A stretch of DNA of 64,000 nucleotides from the NCBI RefSeq assembly GCF_001245615.1, contig NZ_CWKH01000001.1, positions 558,001 through 622,000 on the forward strand, read 5' to 3'. The position numbers were made by a program, and so were the translations under genes. This stretch comes from Mycolicibacterium neworleansense. GTDB taxonomy: Bacteria; Actinomycetota; Actinomycetes; Mycobacteriales; Mycobacteriaceae. Shown here piece by piece: positions 56,394 to 64,000 of the stretch. Position 1 is the stretch's first letter. The number at the start of each line of letters is the position of its first letter. The notes beneath the pieces are model-generated. The model was given only the letters and a program-made list of their open reading frames with translations. It ran no database searches and was not told where the DNA came from.

Positions 56394-57179
56394 GTGACCG
56401 AGCCCACCTATGAAGCCATCTCGTTCGAGCAGTCCGGCGCCGTCGCGCGGATCACGCTGAACCGTCCGGACGCCGCCAACGGCATGAACGACACCATGAC
56501 TCGCGAACTGGCCGACGCCGCCCGGCGCTGCGACACCCCGGGGATCAAGGCCGTGGTGCTGACCGGTGCGGGCCGGTTCTTCTGCGCGGGCGGGGATCTG
56601 AAGTCCTTCGCCACCGCACCCGACCGTGGCCGCTTCATCAAGGGCGTCGCCGACGACCTGCATCAGGCCATCTCGTCGTTCGCCCGGATGGACGCCGTGC
56701 TGATCACCGCCGTCAACGGCACCGCGGCCGGTGCGGGATTCAGCCTCGCAGTGGCAGGAGATCTGGCGCTGGCCGCCGAATCGGCCACCTTCACCATGGC
56801 CTACACCAAAGTGGGGCTGAGCCCCGACGGCAGCGCCTCCTACCATCTGCCCCGCCTGGTCGGGCTGCGCCGGGCACAGGAGCTCATCCTGACCAACCGC
56901 ACCCTCTCGGCCGCCGAGGCACTCGACTGGGGCCTGCTCACCGACGTCGTCGCCGGTGACGACCTGGCCGCCCGGGCCACCAAACTGGCCGAGGACGTCG
57001 CGGCCGGCTCCGGCGGATCCAACGGTGCGGTCAAGTCACTTCTCGTGTCCTCGTTCAAGAACAGCCTCGAAGAGCAGATGGCGGCCGAGGGCCGGTTCAT
57101 CGCCGAGCGGGCCAACTCCGCCGACGGCCGCGAAGGCGTCGACGCGTTCCTGGCCAAGCGCAAGCCCGACTTCGCTTGA
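56394..57179 (+). CDS. Enoyl-CoA hydratase/isomerase family protein
   Basis: A 261-residue crotonase-fold enzyme of fatty acid or branched-chain catabolism. Typical features: ITLNRPDAANGMNDTM, the first oxyanion loop GRFFCAGGDLKSF, the second NGTAAGAGFSLAVAGDLALA and AYTKVGLSPDGSASYHLPRL. The position usually occupied by the second catalytic Glu reads SPDGSA, so the activity may be isomerase rather than hydratase; this is uncertain. GTG start. Follows tetR by 10 bases and ends before a strong bidirectional terminator. Confidence 0.9.
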   Translation: MTEPTYEAISFEQSGAVARITLNRPDAANGMNDTMTRELADAARRCDTPGIKAVVLTGAGRFFCAGGDLKSFATAPDRGRFIKGVADDLHQAISSFARMDAVLITAVNGTAAGAGFSLAVAGDLALAAESATFTMAYTKVGLSPDGSASYHLPRLVGLRRAQELILTNRTLSAAEALDWGLLTDVVAGDDLAARATKLAEDVAAGSGGSNGAVKSLLVSSFKNSLEEQMAAEGRFIAERANSADGREGVDAFLAKRKPDFA

Positions 57180-57203
57180 GCGGACGGTCGCGTCCGCGCC
57201 GCC

Positions 57204-57256
57204 AGATCAACAAAAACGTCGCTGCATCCGTTCGGCAGCGACGTTTTCGTTGATCT
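57204..57256. terminator. Bidirectional intrinsic terminator between the enoyl-CoA hydratase gene and panB
   Basis: AGATCAACAAAAACGTCGCTGC (57204-57225, first 20 bases AGATCAACAAAAACGTCGCT) pairs with its near-perfect reverse complement at 57235-57256 (one mismatch), around a 9-base loop. The A run on one strand and T run on the other lie within the arms. It sits between two convergent genes (ends at 57179 and 57271). Confidence 0.85.
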
Positions 57257-57270
57257 CGGCGGCGGGAAGA

Positions 57271-58128
57271 TCAGTACGAGTGCTCTTCGGCCGGGAACAC
57301 CCCGGTCGCCACATCATGGGCGTATTGCGTTGCCGCTCGGTGCAGTTCGCCACCGACATCACCGAAACGCCTGACGAACTTGGCGGTCTTGCCGCTGGTG
57401 AGCCCGGCCATGTCCTGCCAGACCAGCACCTGGGCATCGCAATTGGGCCCGGCGCCGATGCCGACGGTGGGGATCGTCAGCTTGCCGGTGATCTGGGTGG
57501 CCAATTCGGCGGGCACCATCTCTAGCACCACCGCGATCGCGCCGGCCTCCTGCACAGCGATCGCGTCGTGGATCGTCTGCTCGGCGGCGTCACCGCGGCC
57601 CTGGACCCGGAACCCGCCCAGCCCGTTCACACTCTGCGGGGTGAAGCCGATGTGCGCCACCACCGGGATGCCGGCAGCCGACAGCGTGGCGATCTGATCG
57701 GCCATCCGCTCACCGCCCTCGAGCTTGACCGCCTGCGCGCCGGTCTCCTTCATGAAGCGCGTGGCCGTCGCGAGGGCCTGCTGGGGGCTGGACTCGTAGC
57801 TGCCGAACGGCAGGTCGGCGATGACCAACGCATGCGGGGCGCCCTTGACGACGGCGCGGGCCAGGGGGATCAGCTCATCGATCGTGATCGGCACGGTGGT
57901 GTCGTAGCCGTAGACGACGTTGGCTGCCGAGTCGCCGACCAGCAGCACCGGAATCTCGGCCTCGTCGAACACTCGCGCACTGGAGTAGTCGTAACAGGTG
58001 AGCATCGCCCACTTGTGGCCTTCGGACTTCCATTTCTGCAGCGTGAGCGTGCGGACCTTGGTACGCGGCTTGGCTGCCACGGATTCCGCGGCAGCATCGG
58101 AAGCACCATAAACAGACTGTTCAGACAT
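57271..58128 (-). CDS. panB: 3-methyl-2-oxobutanoate hydroxymethyltransferase
   Basis: A 285-residue PanB, which transfers a hydroxymethyl group from 5,10-methylene-THF to 2-oxoisovalerate, first step of pantothenate synthesis. Seen: [42 protein letters not shown] and [12 protein letters not shown]; the Mg-binding Asp and the catalytic Glu regions are present. ATG at 58128 with AAGGGA upstream. Position matches Rv2225. Pantothenate feeds CoA and the phosphopantetheine arm of AcpM. Confidence 0.96.
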   Translation of the reverse strand: MSEQSVYGASDAAAESVAAKPRTKVRTLTLQKWKSEGHKWAMLTCYDYSSARVFDEAEIPVLLVGDSAANVVYGYDTTVPITIDELIPLARAVVKGAPHALVIADLPFGSYESSPQQALATATRFMKETGAQAVKLEGGERMADQIATLSAAGIPVVAHIGFTPQSVNGLGGFRVQGRGDAAEQTIHDAIAVQEAGAIAVVLEMVPAELATQITGKLTIPTVGIGAGPNCDAQVLVWQDMAGLTSGKTAKFVRRFGDVGGELHRAATQYAHDVATGVFPAEEHSY

Positions 58129-58285
58129 CTTTGTCCCTTGTGATGGTCGGTTCGATCCTCGAGGCCGCTCTGCGGTCCCCGGGTTCGGCTGACACGTCAA
58201 GTCTGCCACTGTGGCCAACACGGGCCAAAGAAACGTTCGAGTGGATTTCCTCACAGTTCGTGCGGGGAGCCCTAACATCAGCGGC

Positions 58286-59677
58286 ATGCAACGGCTCAGC
58301 GGACTCGACGCCAGCTTCCTCTACCTCGAAACCGCCGCACAGCCCATGCACGTGTGCTCGGTGCTAGAGCTGGACACCTCGACCATGCCCGGCGGCTACA
58401 CCTTCGACCGGATGCGTGACGCACTTTCGTTGACCATCAAGGCGATGCCGCAATTCCGGGAGAAGCTGGCCGACAGCCGGTTCAATCTCGACCATCCGGT
58501 GCGGGTGGAGGACAAGGACTTTGACGTCAACCGGCACTTGCACCGGATCGGGCTGCCGGCTCCGGGTGGGCGCGCCGAGCTGTCCGAGATCTGCGGCCAC
58601 ATCGCCTCGTTGCCGCTGGACCGGACCCGGCCGCTCTGGGAGATGTGGGTCATCGAGAACGTGGCGGGCACCGACGCCCAGTCGGGCGGCCGCCTGGCAC
58701 TGATGACCAAGATCCACCACTCCGGGGTCGACGGGGTCACCGGTGCCAACCTGATGTCTCAGTTGTGCACCACCGTGGCAGACGCGCCGCCGCCCGATCC
58801 GGTGGACGGGGTGGGCACCGCCACCGGTGCCGAGATCGCCATCAGCGGGGCGCTCAGGTTCGCGACCCGCCCGCTGAAACTTGCCAATGTGCTGCCGACC
58901 ACTGCCAGCACCGTCATCGACACCGTGCGGCGGGCCTTCAACGGCCAGGCGATGGCCGCCCCGTTCAACGCCCCGAAAACCGCGTTCAACACCAACATCA
59001 CCGGTCAGCGCAGCGTCGCGTTCGCCCAACTGGACCTCGAAGACATCAAGACCGTCAAAAACCACTTCAACGTCAAGGTCAACGACGTGGTGATGGCGCT
59101 GGTGTCAGGAGTGTTGCGCACGTTCCTGCACGACCGCGGCGAACTGCCCGAGAACTCGCTGGTCGCGATGGTGCCGGTGTCGGTGCACGACCGCTCCGAC
59201 CGGCCGGGGCGCAACCAGGTGTCGGGGATGTTCTCCAAGCTCGAAACCAACATCGCGGATCCGGCCGAGCGGCTGCGGGCCATCGCCGCGTCGAATTCCG
59301 TTGCCAAGCAACACAGTTCTGCCATCGGTGCGACGCTGCTTCAGGACTGGACGCAGTTCGCCGCGCCGGCCGTGTTCGGCGCCGCGATGCGGGTGTACGC
59401 GGCCAGCCGGCTGTCCGGGGCCAAACCCGTCCACAATCTCGTCATCTCCAACGTGCCCGGGCCGCAGCAGCCGCTGTACCTGCTGGGCTGCGAGGTCAAG
59501 GCGATGTACCCGCTTGGCCCGATCTTCCACGGTTCGGGGCTGAACATCACCGTCATGTCGCTGACCGGGATGCTCGACGTCGGCATCATGTCCTGCCCGG
59601 ATCTGCTGCCTGACCTGTGGGATATGGCCGACGATTTCCACGTCGCGCTCGGCGAACTGCTCGCCGCTACCCGATAG
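58286..59677 (+). CDS. Wax ester synthase/diacylglycerol acyltransferase (WS/DGAT, Tgs-like)
   Basis: A 463-residue acyltransferase that makes triacylglycerol or wax esters from acyl-CoA. The catalytic motif HHxxxDG is present in [12 protein letters not shown] (about residue 150). N-terminal [11 protein letters not shown] and the C-terminal [16 protein letters not shown] are typical of the family. ATG at 58286. Lies between panB and the Hip1-like hydrolases; M. tuberculosis has many tgs genes, but I do not recall one here, so this is probably a lineage-specific placement. Confidence 0.94.
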   Translation: MQRLSGLDASFLYLETAAQPMHVCSVLELDTSTMPGGYTFDRMRDALSLTIKAMPQFREKLADSRFNLDHPVRVEDKDFDVNRHLHRIGLPAPGGRAELSEICGHIASLPLDRTRPLWEMWVIENVAGTDAQSGGRLALMTKIHHSGVDGVTGANLMSQLCTTVADAPPPDPVDGVGTATGAEIAISGALRFATRPLKLANVLPTTASTVIDTVRRAFNGQAMAAPFNAPKTAFNTNITGQRSVAFAQLDLEDIKTVKNHFNVKVNDVVMALVSGVLRTFLHDRGELPENSLVAMVPVSVHDRSDRPGRNQVSGMFSKLETNIADPAERLRAIAASNSVAKQHSSAIGATLLQDWTQFAAPAVFGAAMRVYAASRLSGAKPVHNLVISNVPGPQQPLYLLGCEVKAMYPLGPIFHGSGLNITVMSLTGMLDVGIMSCPDLLPDLWDMADDFHVALGELLAATR

Positions 59678-59742
59678 TGCCACCGCGCCTCGACACCAGG
59701 CCCGGCCTGCGGCGACGTCGCGCCATGGCAGCATGGTCAGCC

Positions 59743-61257
59743 ATGACGTTCAGGATGAGGTTCGGCGCGCTGCTGGCGGTGACGGCGGTGGCCGCGGCGG
59801 GCTGCACCCAGATGGTCGACGGCGAAGCCAAGATCGCCGTCCCGCGGCCCGGCACGCCGGTGCAATGGCTGCCGTGCGACGCCGGTTCCGGCGACCACGT
59901 ACAGATACCCGACAACGCCGAATGCGGGATGCTGTCGGTGCCCGTCGACTACTCCAAGCCTGACGGCGAAGTGGCCCGCCTGGCGATGATTCGCTTCCCG
60001 GCGGCCGGCCAGAAGATCGGCTCGCTGGTGATCAATCCCGGCGGCCCGGGCGAATCCGGTGTCGACTCGGCCGTCTCCCTGCTGTCCGGACTGCCGCAGA
60101 CGGTCAAGGACCGCTTCGACATCGTCGGGTTCGACCCGCGTGGTGTCGGATCCTCGACCCCGGCGGTGTGGTGCAACTCCGATGACGACAACGACCGGCT
60201 GCGCGCCGACCCCACGGTGGAATACACCCCCGAAGGCGTCGAGCACCTGGAGAACGAGACCAAAGCCTTCGTCCAGCGCTGCGTCGACAAGATGGGCACC
60301 GAGTTCCTGGAGAACGTGGGCACCGAGAACGTCGCCAAGGACCTGGATGCCATCCGGGCCGCGCTCGGCGACGACAAGCTCACCTATCTGGGTTACTCCT
60401 ACGGCACCCGGATCGGCGCGACCTACGCCGAGCAGTTCCCGGAGAAGGTCCGCGCGATGATCCTCGACGGTGCCGTCGACCCCAACGCGGATCCGGTGGA
60501 GGAAGACATCCGTCAGGCCGCGGCATTCCAGAAGGCCTTCGACGACTACGCCGCCGACTGCGCCAAGAACCCCGACTGCCCGCTGGGCACCGATCCGGCC
60601 AAGGCCGTCGAGGTGTACAAGAGCCTGATCGATCCGCTGGTGGAACATCCGGCCAAGACCCGGGATTCGCGGGGGCTGAGCTACAGCGACGCCACCGTGG
60701 GCACCATCCTGCCGCTGTATTCGCCGAACCTGTGGCGGCACCTCACCGACGGCCTGACCGGCCTGAAAAACGGCAACGGTGACGTGATGCTGGCGCTGGC
60801 CGACCTCTACATGGGCCGAGATGCCCAGGGCCACTACAACAATTCGACCGATGTGCGCGTCGCGGTCAACTGCGTGGACAAGCCCGCGATCACCGACCGG
60901 GCCACCGTCGTCGAAGAGGACAAGCGGGCCCGTGAGGTGGCGCCGTTCATGAGCTACGGCGAGTTCACCGGTCACGCACCGCTGGGCACCTGCGCGTTCT
61001 GGCCGGTGCCGCCGACCAGTGAGCCGCATGAGATCTCGGTCAAGGGGCTGCCGCCGACGCTGGTGGTCTCGACCACCAACGATCCGGCGACCCCGTACCA
61101 GGCCGGTGTCGACCTGGCCCGCCAGCTCGGCGGCACGCTGGTGACCTTCGAGGGCACCCAGCACACCGTGGTGTTCCAGGGCAACAAGTGCATCGACGAC
61201 ATCGCAGCCACGTACCTCGTCGACGTGACGGTGCCGCCACCCGGCACCCGTTGCTGA
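59743..61257 (+). CDS. caeA: Exported alpha/beta hydrolase/tripeptidyl peptidase-like lipoprotein (CaeA/Hip1, Rv2224c equivalent)
   Basis: A 504-residue exported serine hydrolase of the tripeptidyl-aminopeptidase-like (SCO7095/TAP) type. N-terminal lipobox AAAGC-T. Nucleophile Ser in LGYSYGTRIG; the Asp and His of the triad are in NDPATPYQ and GTQHTVVF; INPGGPGESGV is the oxyanion region. The M. tuberculosis protein (Hip1/CaeA) is cell-envelope associated, cleaves GroEL2 and affects envelope integrity. ATG at 59743 or the in-frame ATG at 59725. Followed by a paralogue. Confidence 0.92.
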   Translation: MTFRMRFGALLAVTAVAAAGCTQMVDGEAKIAVPRPGTPVQWLPCDAGSGDHVQIPDNAECGMLSVPVDYSKPDGEVARLAMIRFPAAGQKIGSLVINPGGPGESGVDSAVSLLSGLPQTVKDRFDIVGFDPRGVGSSTPAVWCNSDDDNDRLRADPTVEYTPEGVEHLENETKAFVQRCVDKMGTEFLENVGTENVAKDLDAIRAALGDDKLTYLGYSYGTRIGATYAEQFPEKVRAMILDGAVDPNADPVEEDIRQAAAFQKAFDDYAADCAKNPDCPLGTDPAKAVEVYKSLIDPLVEHPAKTRDSRGLSYSDATVGTILPLYSPNLWRHLTDGLTGLKNGNGDVMLALADLYMGRDAQGHYNNSTDVRVAVNCVDKPAITDRATVVEEDKRAREVAPFMSYGEFTGHAPLGTCAFWPVPPTSEPHEISVKGLPPTLVVSTTNDPATPYQAGVDLARQLGGTLVTFEGTQHTVVFQGNKCIDDIAATYLVDVTVPPPGTRC

Positions 61258-61346
61258 CCGGCCCGGGCCGGTCAGGTCACCGGATGGTCTCCGGCCGATC
61301 TCTGGTCGGCCTCAGGCACAGACCCGATGTGGGCCGCCGTGCGACC

Positions 61347-62873
61347 ATGACTGCCGTGTGGTTGGCGGGCGGGAAAGCGGTCAGGGCTCTGGCGGCGACG
61401 CTGCTCGGCGCTACCGCCGTGGTGAGTCCGGTCTCGGCGCCCGTTGCGCAGGCTGCTCCGGAATCGGGGCCGGAATGGGGAAGTTGCGCCCAGTGGGTGC
61501 AGGATCCGGCCGCGATCCCGACCGCACAGTGCAGCACCATCCCGGTACCGCTGGACTGGAACTCACCGGATCCCCAAGGCGCACAAGCGCAATTGGCGGT
61601 GATCCGAATTCCGGCCAGCGGCAACCGGATCGGCGCCCTGTTCATCAATCCGGGCGGCCCCGGCGCCTCGGCGGTGGACACCGTCGCGGGCATGGGCGCC
61701 GCGCTGGCAGGCTCGCCACTGACCGATCGTTTCGATCTGGTCGGCTTCGACCCGCGCGGCGTCGGGCATTCCACGCCGGAGTTGCGCTGCCGCACCGACG
61801 CCGAGATCGACGCCTACCGGCGTGAGTCGCTGACCGACTACAGCCCGGCCGGGGTCGCCCACATCGAAGACGTCTACCGCCAGTTCGCCCAGCAGTGCCT
61901 GGACCGCATGGGCGCCCCGTTCCTGGCCAATGTCGGAACCGCCTCAGCGGTGCGGGACATGGACGCGGTGCGGGCCGCGCTGGGGGAGGAGCAGATCAAC
62001 TATCTGGGCTTCTCCTACGGCACCGAGCTGGGCGGCGCGTACGCCGAACAGTTCGGCGACCGGGTGCGCACCATGGTGCTCGACGGGGCCATCGATCCGA
62101 GCCAGGATCCGATCACCAAGAACATCCGCCAGCTCGCCGGCTTCCAGAGGGCTTTCGACACCTACGCCGCCGACTGCGCGAAATCGGCGGACTGCCCCCT
62201 GGGCACCGATCCCGCCCAGTTCGTCGGCCGGTTCCAGGGCCTGGTGGACCCTTTGGTGACGACGCCGGGCGCGACCTCGGATCCGCGCGGGCTCGGCTAC
62301 GCCGATGCCATCACCGGTACCGGCAACGCGTTGTACTCGGCGCGGTACTGGCCCTACCTGACCAGTGGGCTGCTCGGCCTGACGCGCGGTGGCGACGCCG
62401 GTGACCTGTTGTTGCTCGCCGACGACTACTGGCACCGCGACGAGGCGGGGCACTACAAGAACCTGCAAGACGCGTTCACCGCGATCCGGTGCGTCGACTC
62501 ACCGTTCCCGACCGATCCGGCGGTGTGGGCCGACGCCGATCAGCGGCTCCGCGCCGCGGCCCCGTTCATGGCCTACGGCGAGTTCACCGGGTATGCGCCC
62601 CGTGACATCTGCGCGCTGTGGCCGGTGCCCGCGACGTCGGTGCCGCACCCCATCACCGGGCCTGGGCCGGGCAAGGTCGTGGTGGTGTCCACCACCGGCG
62701 ACCCCGCCACGCCGTATCAGGCCGGGGTGGACCTGGCCCGGCAAATGGGCGCGGCGCTGATCTCCTTCACCGGCACCCAACACACCGTGGTGTTCAACGG
62801 GGACGCCTGCGTGGACTCCGCGGTACTCAATTTCTTCGTCGACCAGACCTCGCCGGGCAACCTCTCCTGCTAA
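61347..62873 (+). CDS. Exported alpha/beta hydrolase/tripeptidyl peptidase-like (Rv2223c equivalent)
   Basis: A 508-residue paralogue of the preceding Hip1-like gene, with a Sec signal peptide (GATAVVSPVSAPVAQAAPE, no lipobox). INPGGPGASAVD, Ser in LGFSYGTELGG, TGDPATPYQ and GTQHTVVF correspond position by position to the upstream protein. Many Cys residues match between the two (SCAQWV, CSTIPV, ADCAKSADCPLG). Probable secreted peptidase. Follows 90 bases after the first copy and precedes glnA2, matching Rv2224c-Rv2223c-Rv2222c. Confidence 0.92.
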   Translation: MTAVWLAGGKAVRALAATLLGATAVVSPVSAPVAQAAPESGPEWGSCAQWVQDPAAIPTAQCSTIPVPLDWNSPDPQGAQAQLAVIRIPASGNRIGALFINPGGPGASAVDTVAGMGAALAGSPLTDRFDLVGFDPRGVGHSTPELRCRTDAEIDAYRRESLTDYSPAGVAHIEDVYRQFAQQCLDRMGAPFLANVGTASAVRDMDAVRAALGEEQINYLGFSYGTELGGAYAEQFGDRVRTMVLDGAIDPSQDPITKNIRQLAGFQRAFDTYAADCAKSADCPLGTDPAQFVGRFQGLVDPLVTTPGATSDPRGLGYADAITGTGNALYSARYWPYLTSGLLGLTRGGDAGDLLLLADDYWHRDEAGHYKNLQDAFTAIRCVDSPFPTDPAVWADADQRLRAAAPFMAYGEFTGYAPRDICALWPVPATSVPHPITGPGPGKVVVVSTTGDPATPYQAGVDLARQMGAALISFTGTQHTVVFNGDACVDSAVLNFFVDQTSPGNLSC

Positions 62874-62924
62874 CTCTTCCAGGCTCGTAACACAGAATTA
62901 ACAGCCGATGCCTACGCTGCGCTC

Positions 62925-64000
62925 ATGGACCGCCAGAAGGAATTCGTGCTGCGCACCCTGGAGGAACGCGATATCCGGTTCGTTCGGTTGTGGTTCACCG
63001 ACGTCCTCGGCTACCTCAAGTCGGTAGCGATCGCGCCCGCCGAACTCGAAGGCGCCTTCGAGGAGGGCATCGGTTTCGACGGATCGTCGATCGAAGGCTT
63101 CGCCCGCGTCTCGGAATCGGACACCGTGGCGCGGCCCGACCCGTCCACGTTCCAGGTGCTGCCCTGGACCACCAGCGCCGGCAAGCACTACTCGGCGCGC
63201 ATGTTCTGCGACATCACCATGCCCGACGGCTCACCGTCGTGGGCGGACTCCCGGCATGTGCTGCGACGGCAGTTGGCCAAGGCCAGCGACCTGGGCTTCA
63301 CCTGCTACGTGCACCCCGAAATCGAGTTCTTCCTGCTGCAGCCCGGCCCCGACGACGGCTCGGTGCCCGTGCCGGCCGACAACAGCGGCTATTTCGACCA
63401 GGCCGTGCATGATTCGGCCCCGAACTTCCGCAGGCACGCCATCGAAGCCCTGGAGCAGATGGGCATCTCGGTGGAGTTCAGCCACCACGAGGGCGCTCCC
63501 GGCCAGCAGGAGATCGACCTGCGCTACGCCGACGCCCTGTCGATGGCCGACAACGTGATGACCTTCCGCTATCTGGTCAAGGAAGTCGCCCTGGCCGACG
63601 GCGTCCGCGCCTCGTTCATGCCCAAGCCGTTCGCCGAGCACCCGGGCTCGGCCATGCACACCCATATGAGCCTGTTCGAGGGCGACACCAACGCCTTCCA
63701 CAGCCCCGACGACCCGCTGCAGCTGTCGGACGTGGCCAAGTCGTTCATCGCCGGCATCCTGGAGCACGCCAGCGAGATCAGTGCTGTCACGAACCAGTGG
63801 GTGAACTCCTACAAGCGCCTGGTGCACGGCGGCGAGGCACCCACTGCGGCCTCCTGGGGCGCGGCCAACCGCTCGGCGCTGGTGCGGGTTCCGATGTACA
63901 CCCCGCGCAAGGCATCGTCGCGGCGCGTCGAGGTCCGCAGCCCGGATTCGGCATGCAACCCGTACCTGACCTTCGCGGTGCTGCTGGCCGCCGGTCTGCG
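62925..64000 (+). CDS. glnA2: Glutamine synthetase GlnA2 (partial, 5' part)
   Basis: First about 358 codons of a type I glutamine synthetase-like enzyme; the 3' end is beyond the window. Seen: GIGFDGSSIEGFARVSESD, PEIEFFLL with metal-binding Glu, MHTHMSLFEGD, the NGGEAPTAASWG-like region (HGGEAPTAASWGAANRSAL) and SPDSACNPYLTFAVLLAAG. In M. tuberculosis glnA2 follows the Hip1 pair. Unlike GlnA1 it is not essential there, and homologues in other actinobacteria act in polyamine metabolism; the exact substrate is therefore uncertain. ATG at 62925. Confidence 0.93.
   Translation, partial: MDRQKEFVLRTLEERDIRFVRLWFTDVLGYLKSVAIAPAELEGAFEEGIGFDGSSIEGFARVSESDTVARPDPSTFQVLPWTTSAGKHYSARMFCDITMPDGSPSWADSRHVLRRQLAKASDLGFTCYVHPEIEFFLLQPGPDDGSVPVPADNSGYFDQAVHDSAPNFRRHAIEALEQMGISVEFSHHEGAPGQQEIDLRYADALSMADNVMTFRYLVKEVALADGVRASFMPKPFAEHPGSAMHTHMSLFEGDTNAFHSPDDPLQLSDVAKSFIAGILEHASEISAVTNQWVNSYKRLVHGGEAPTAASWGAANRSALVRVPMYTPRKASSRRVEVRSPDSACNPYLTFAVLLAAGL

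Overview
This is a high-GC actinobacterial chromosome segment, most likely from a rapidly growing mycobacterium (Mycolicibacterium-like). From about 17.3 kb to the right edge the gene order follows, from memory, the Mycobacterium tuberculosis block Rv2260-Rv2222c, with some lineage-specific insertions. It contains the FAS-II mycolate operon (fabD-acpM-kasA-kasB-accD6) with its PucR-type regulator, aceE, mscR, panB, a Hip1/CaeA protease pair, glnA2 and rnpB. Species cannot be fixed from the sequence alone.

Layout. 0-2 kb: the end of a dipeptide/oligopeptide ABC transporter. 2.1-9.3 kb: accessory genes, namely two exported proteins, a pair of paralogous short-chain dehydrogenases (SDRs) flanking a TetR regulator, a DapB-like reductase and a membrane-anchored Hsp70-like ATPase. 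9.3-17.3 kb: DJ-1/PfpI and GlxA proteins around a ThDP enzyme, a SABATH methyltransferase, two small membrane proteins, a StyA-like monooxygenase without a reductase and a glycosidase-like lipoprotein. 17.3-21.5 kb: a metallo-hydrolase with mscR, then a beta-lactamase-fold protein and DUF3145. 21.5-24.2 kb: surface proteins. 24.3-29.4 kb: a mymA-like set (Baeyer-Villiger monooxygenase, patatin, SDR) divergent from TetR and an esterase. 29.3-34 kb: a glycerolipid module (diacylglycerol kinase, AGPS-like oxidase, TetR, GlpD) with a very short, probably leaderless divergent promoter. 34-35.7 kb: LysR/SDR. 35.7-45.4 kb: FAS-II, mabR and aceE. 45.5-50.2 kb: Rv2240c to Rv2228c equivalents. 50.2-53.6 kb: accessory genes. 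53.6 kb to the end: rnpB, CYTH/CHAD, TetR, enoyl-CoA hydratase, panB, WS/DGAT, two tripeptidyl-peptidase-like hydrolases and the start of glnA2.

Functional themes are mycolate precursor synthesis (AccD6 malonyl-CoA, FabD, AcpM, KasA/B), acetyl-CoA supply (AceE), glycerolipid and wax ester metabolism, and mycothiol-dependent detoxification.

The strongest unusual signal is technical rather than biological. At 46952-46989 ahpE runs into a palindromic sequence closely resembling the Nextera mate-pair junction adapter and then into the last part of cobC. The genes usually lying between ahpE and cobC (several kb) are absent, so this looks like a false gap closure. A second junction near 51.58-51.60 kb, without an adapter, joins a thioredoxin-reductase-like gene lacking its 3' end to a DUF222/HNH gene lacking its 5' end. 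Other observations are mainly candidate operators: inverted repeats at 27.64, 34.87, 41.1-41.16 and 50.81 kb. I did not find a convincing novel defence system, CRISPR array, prophage or tRNA.
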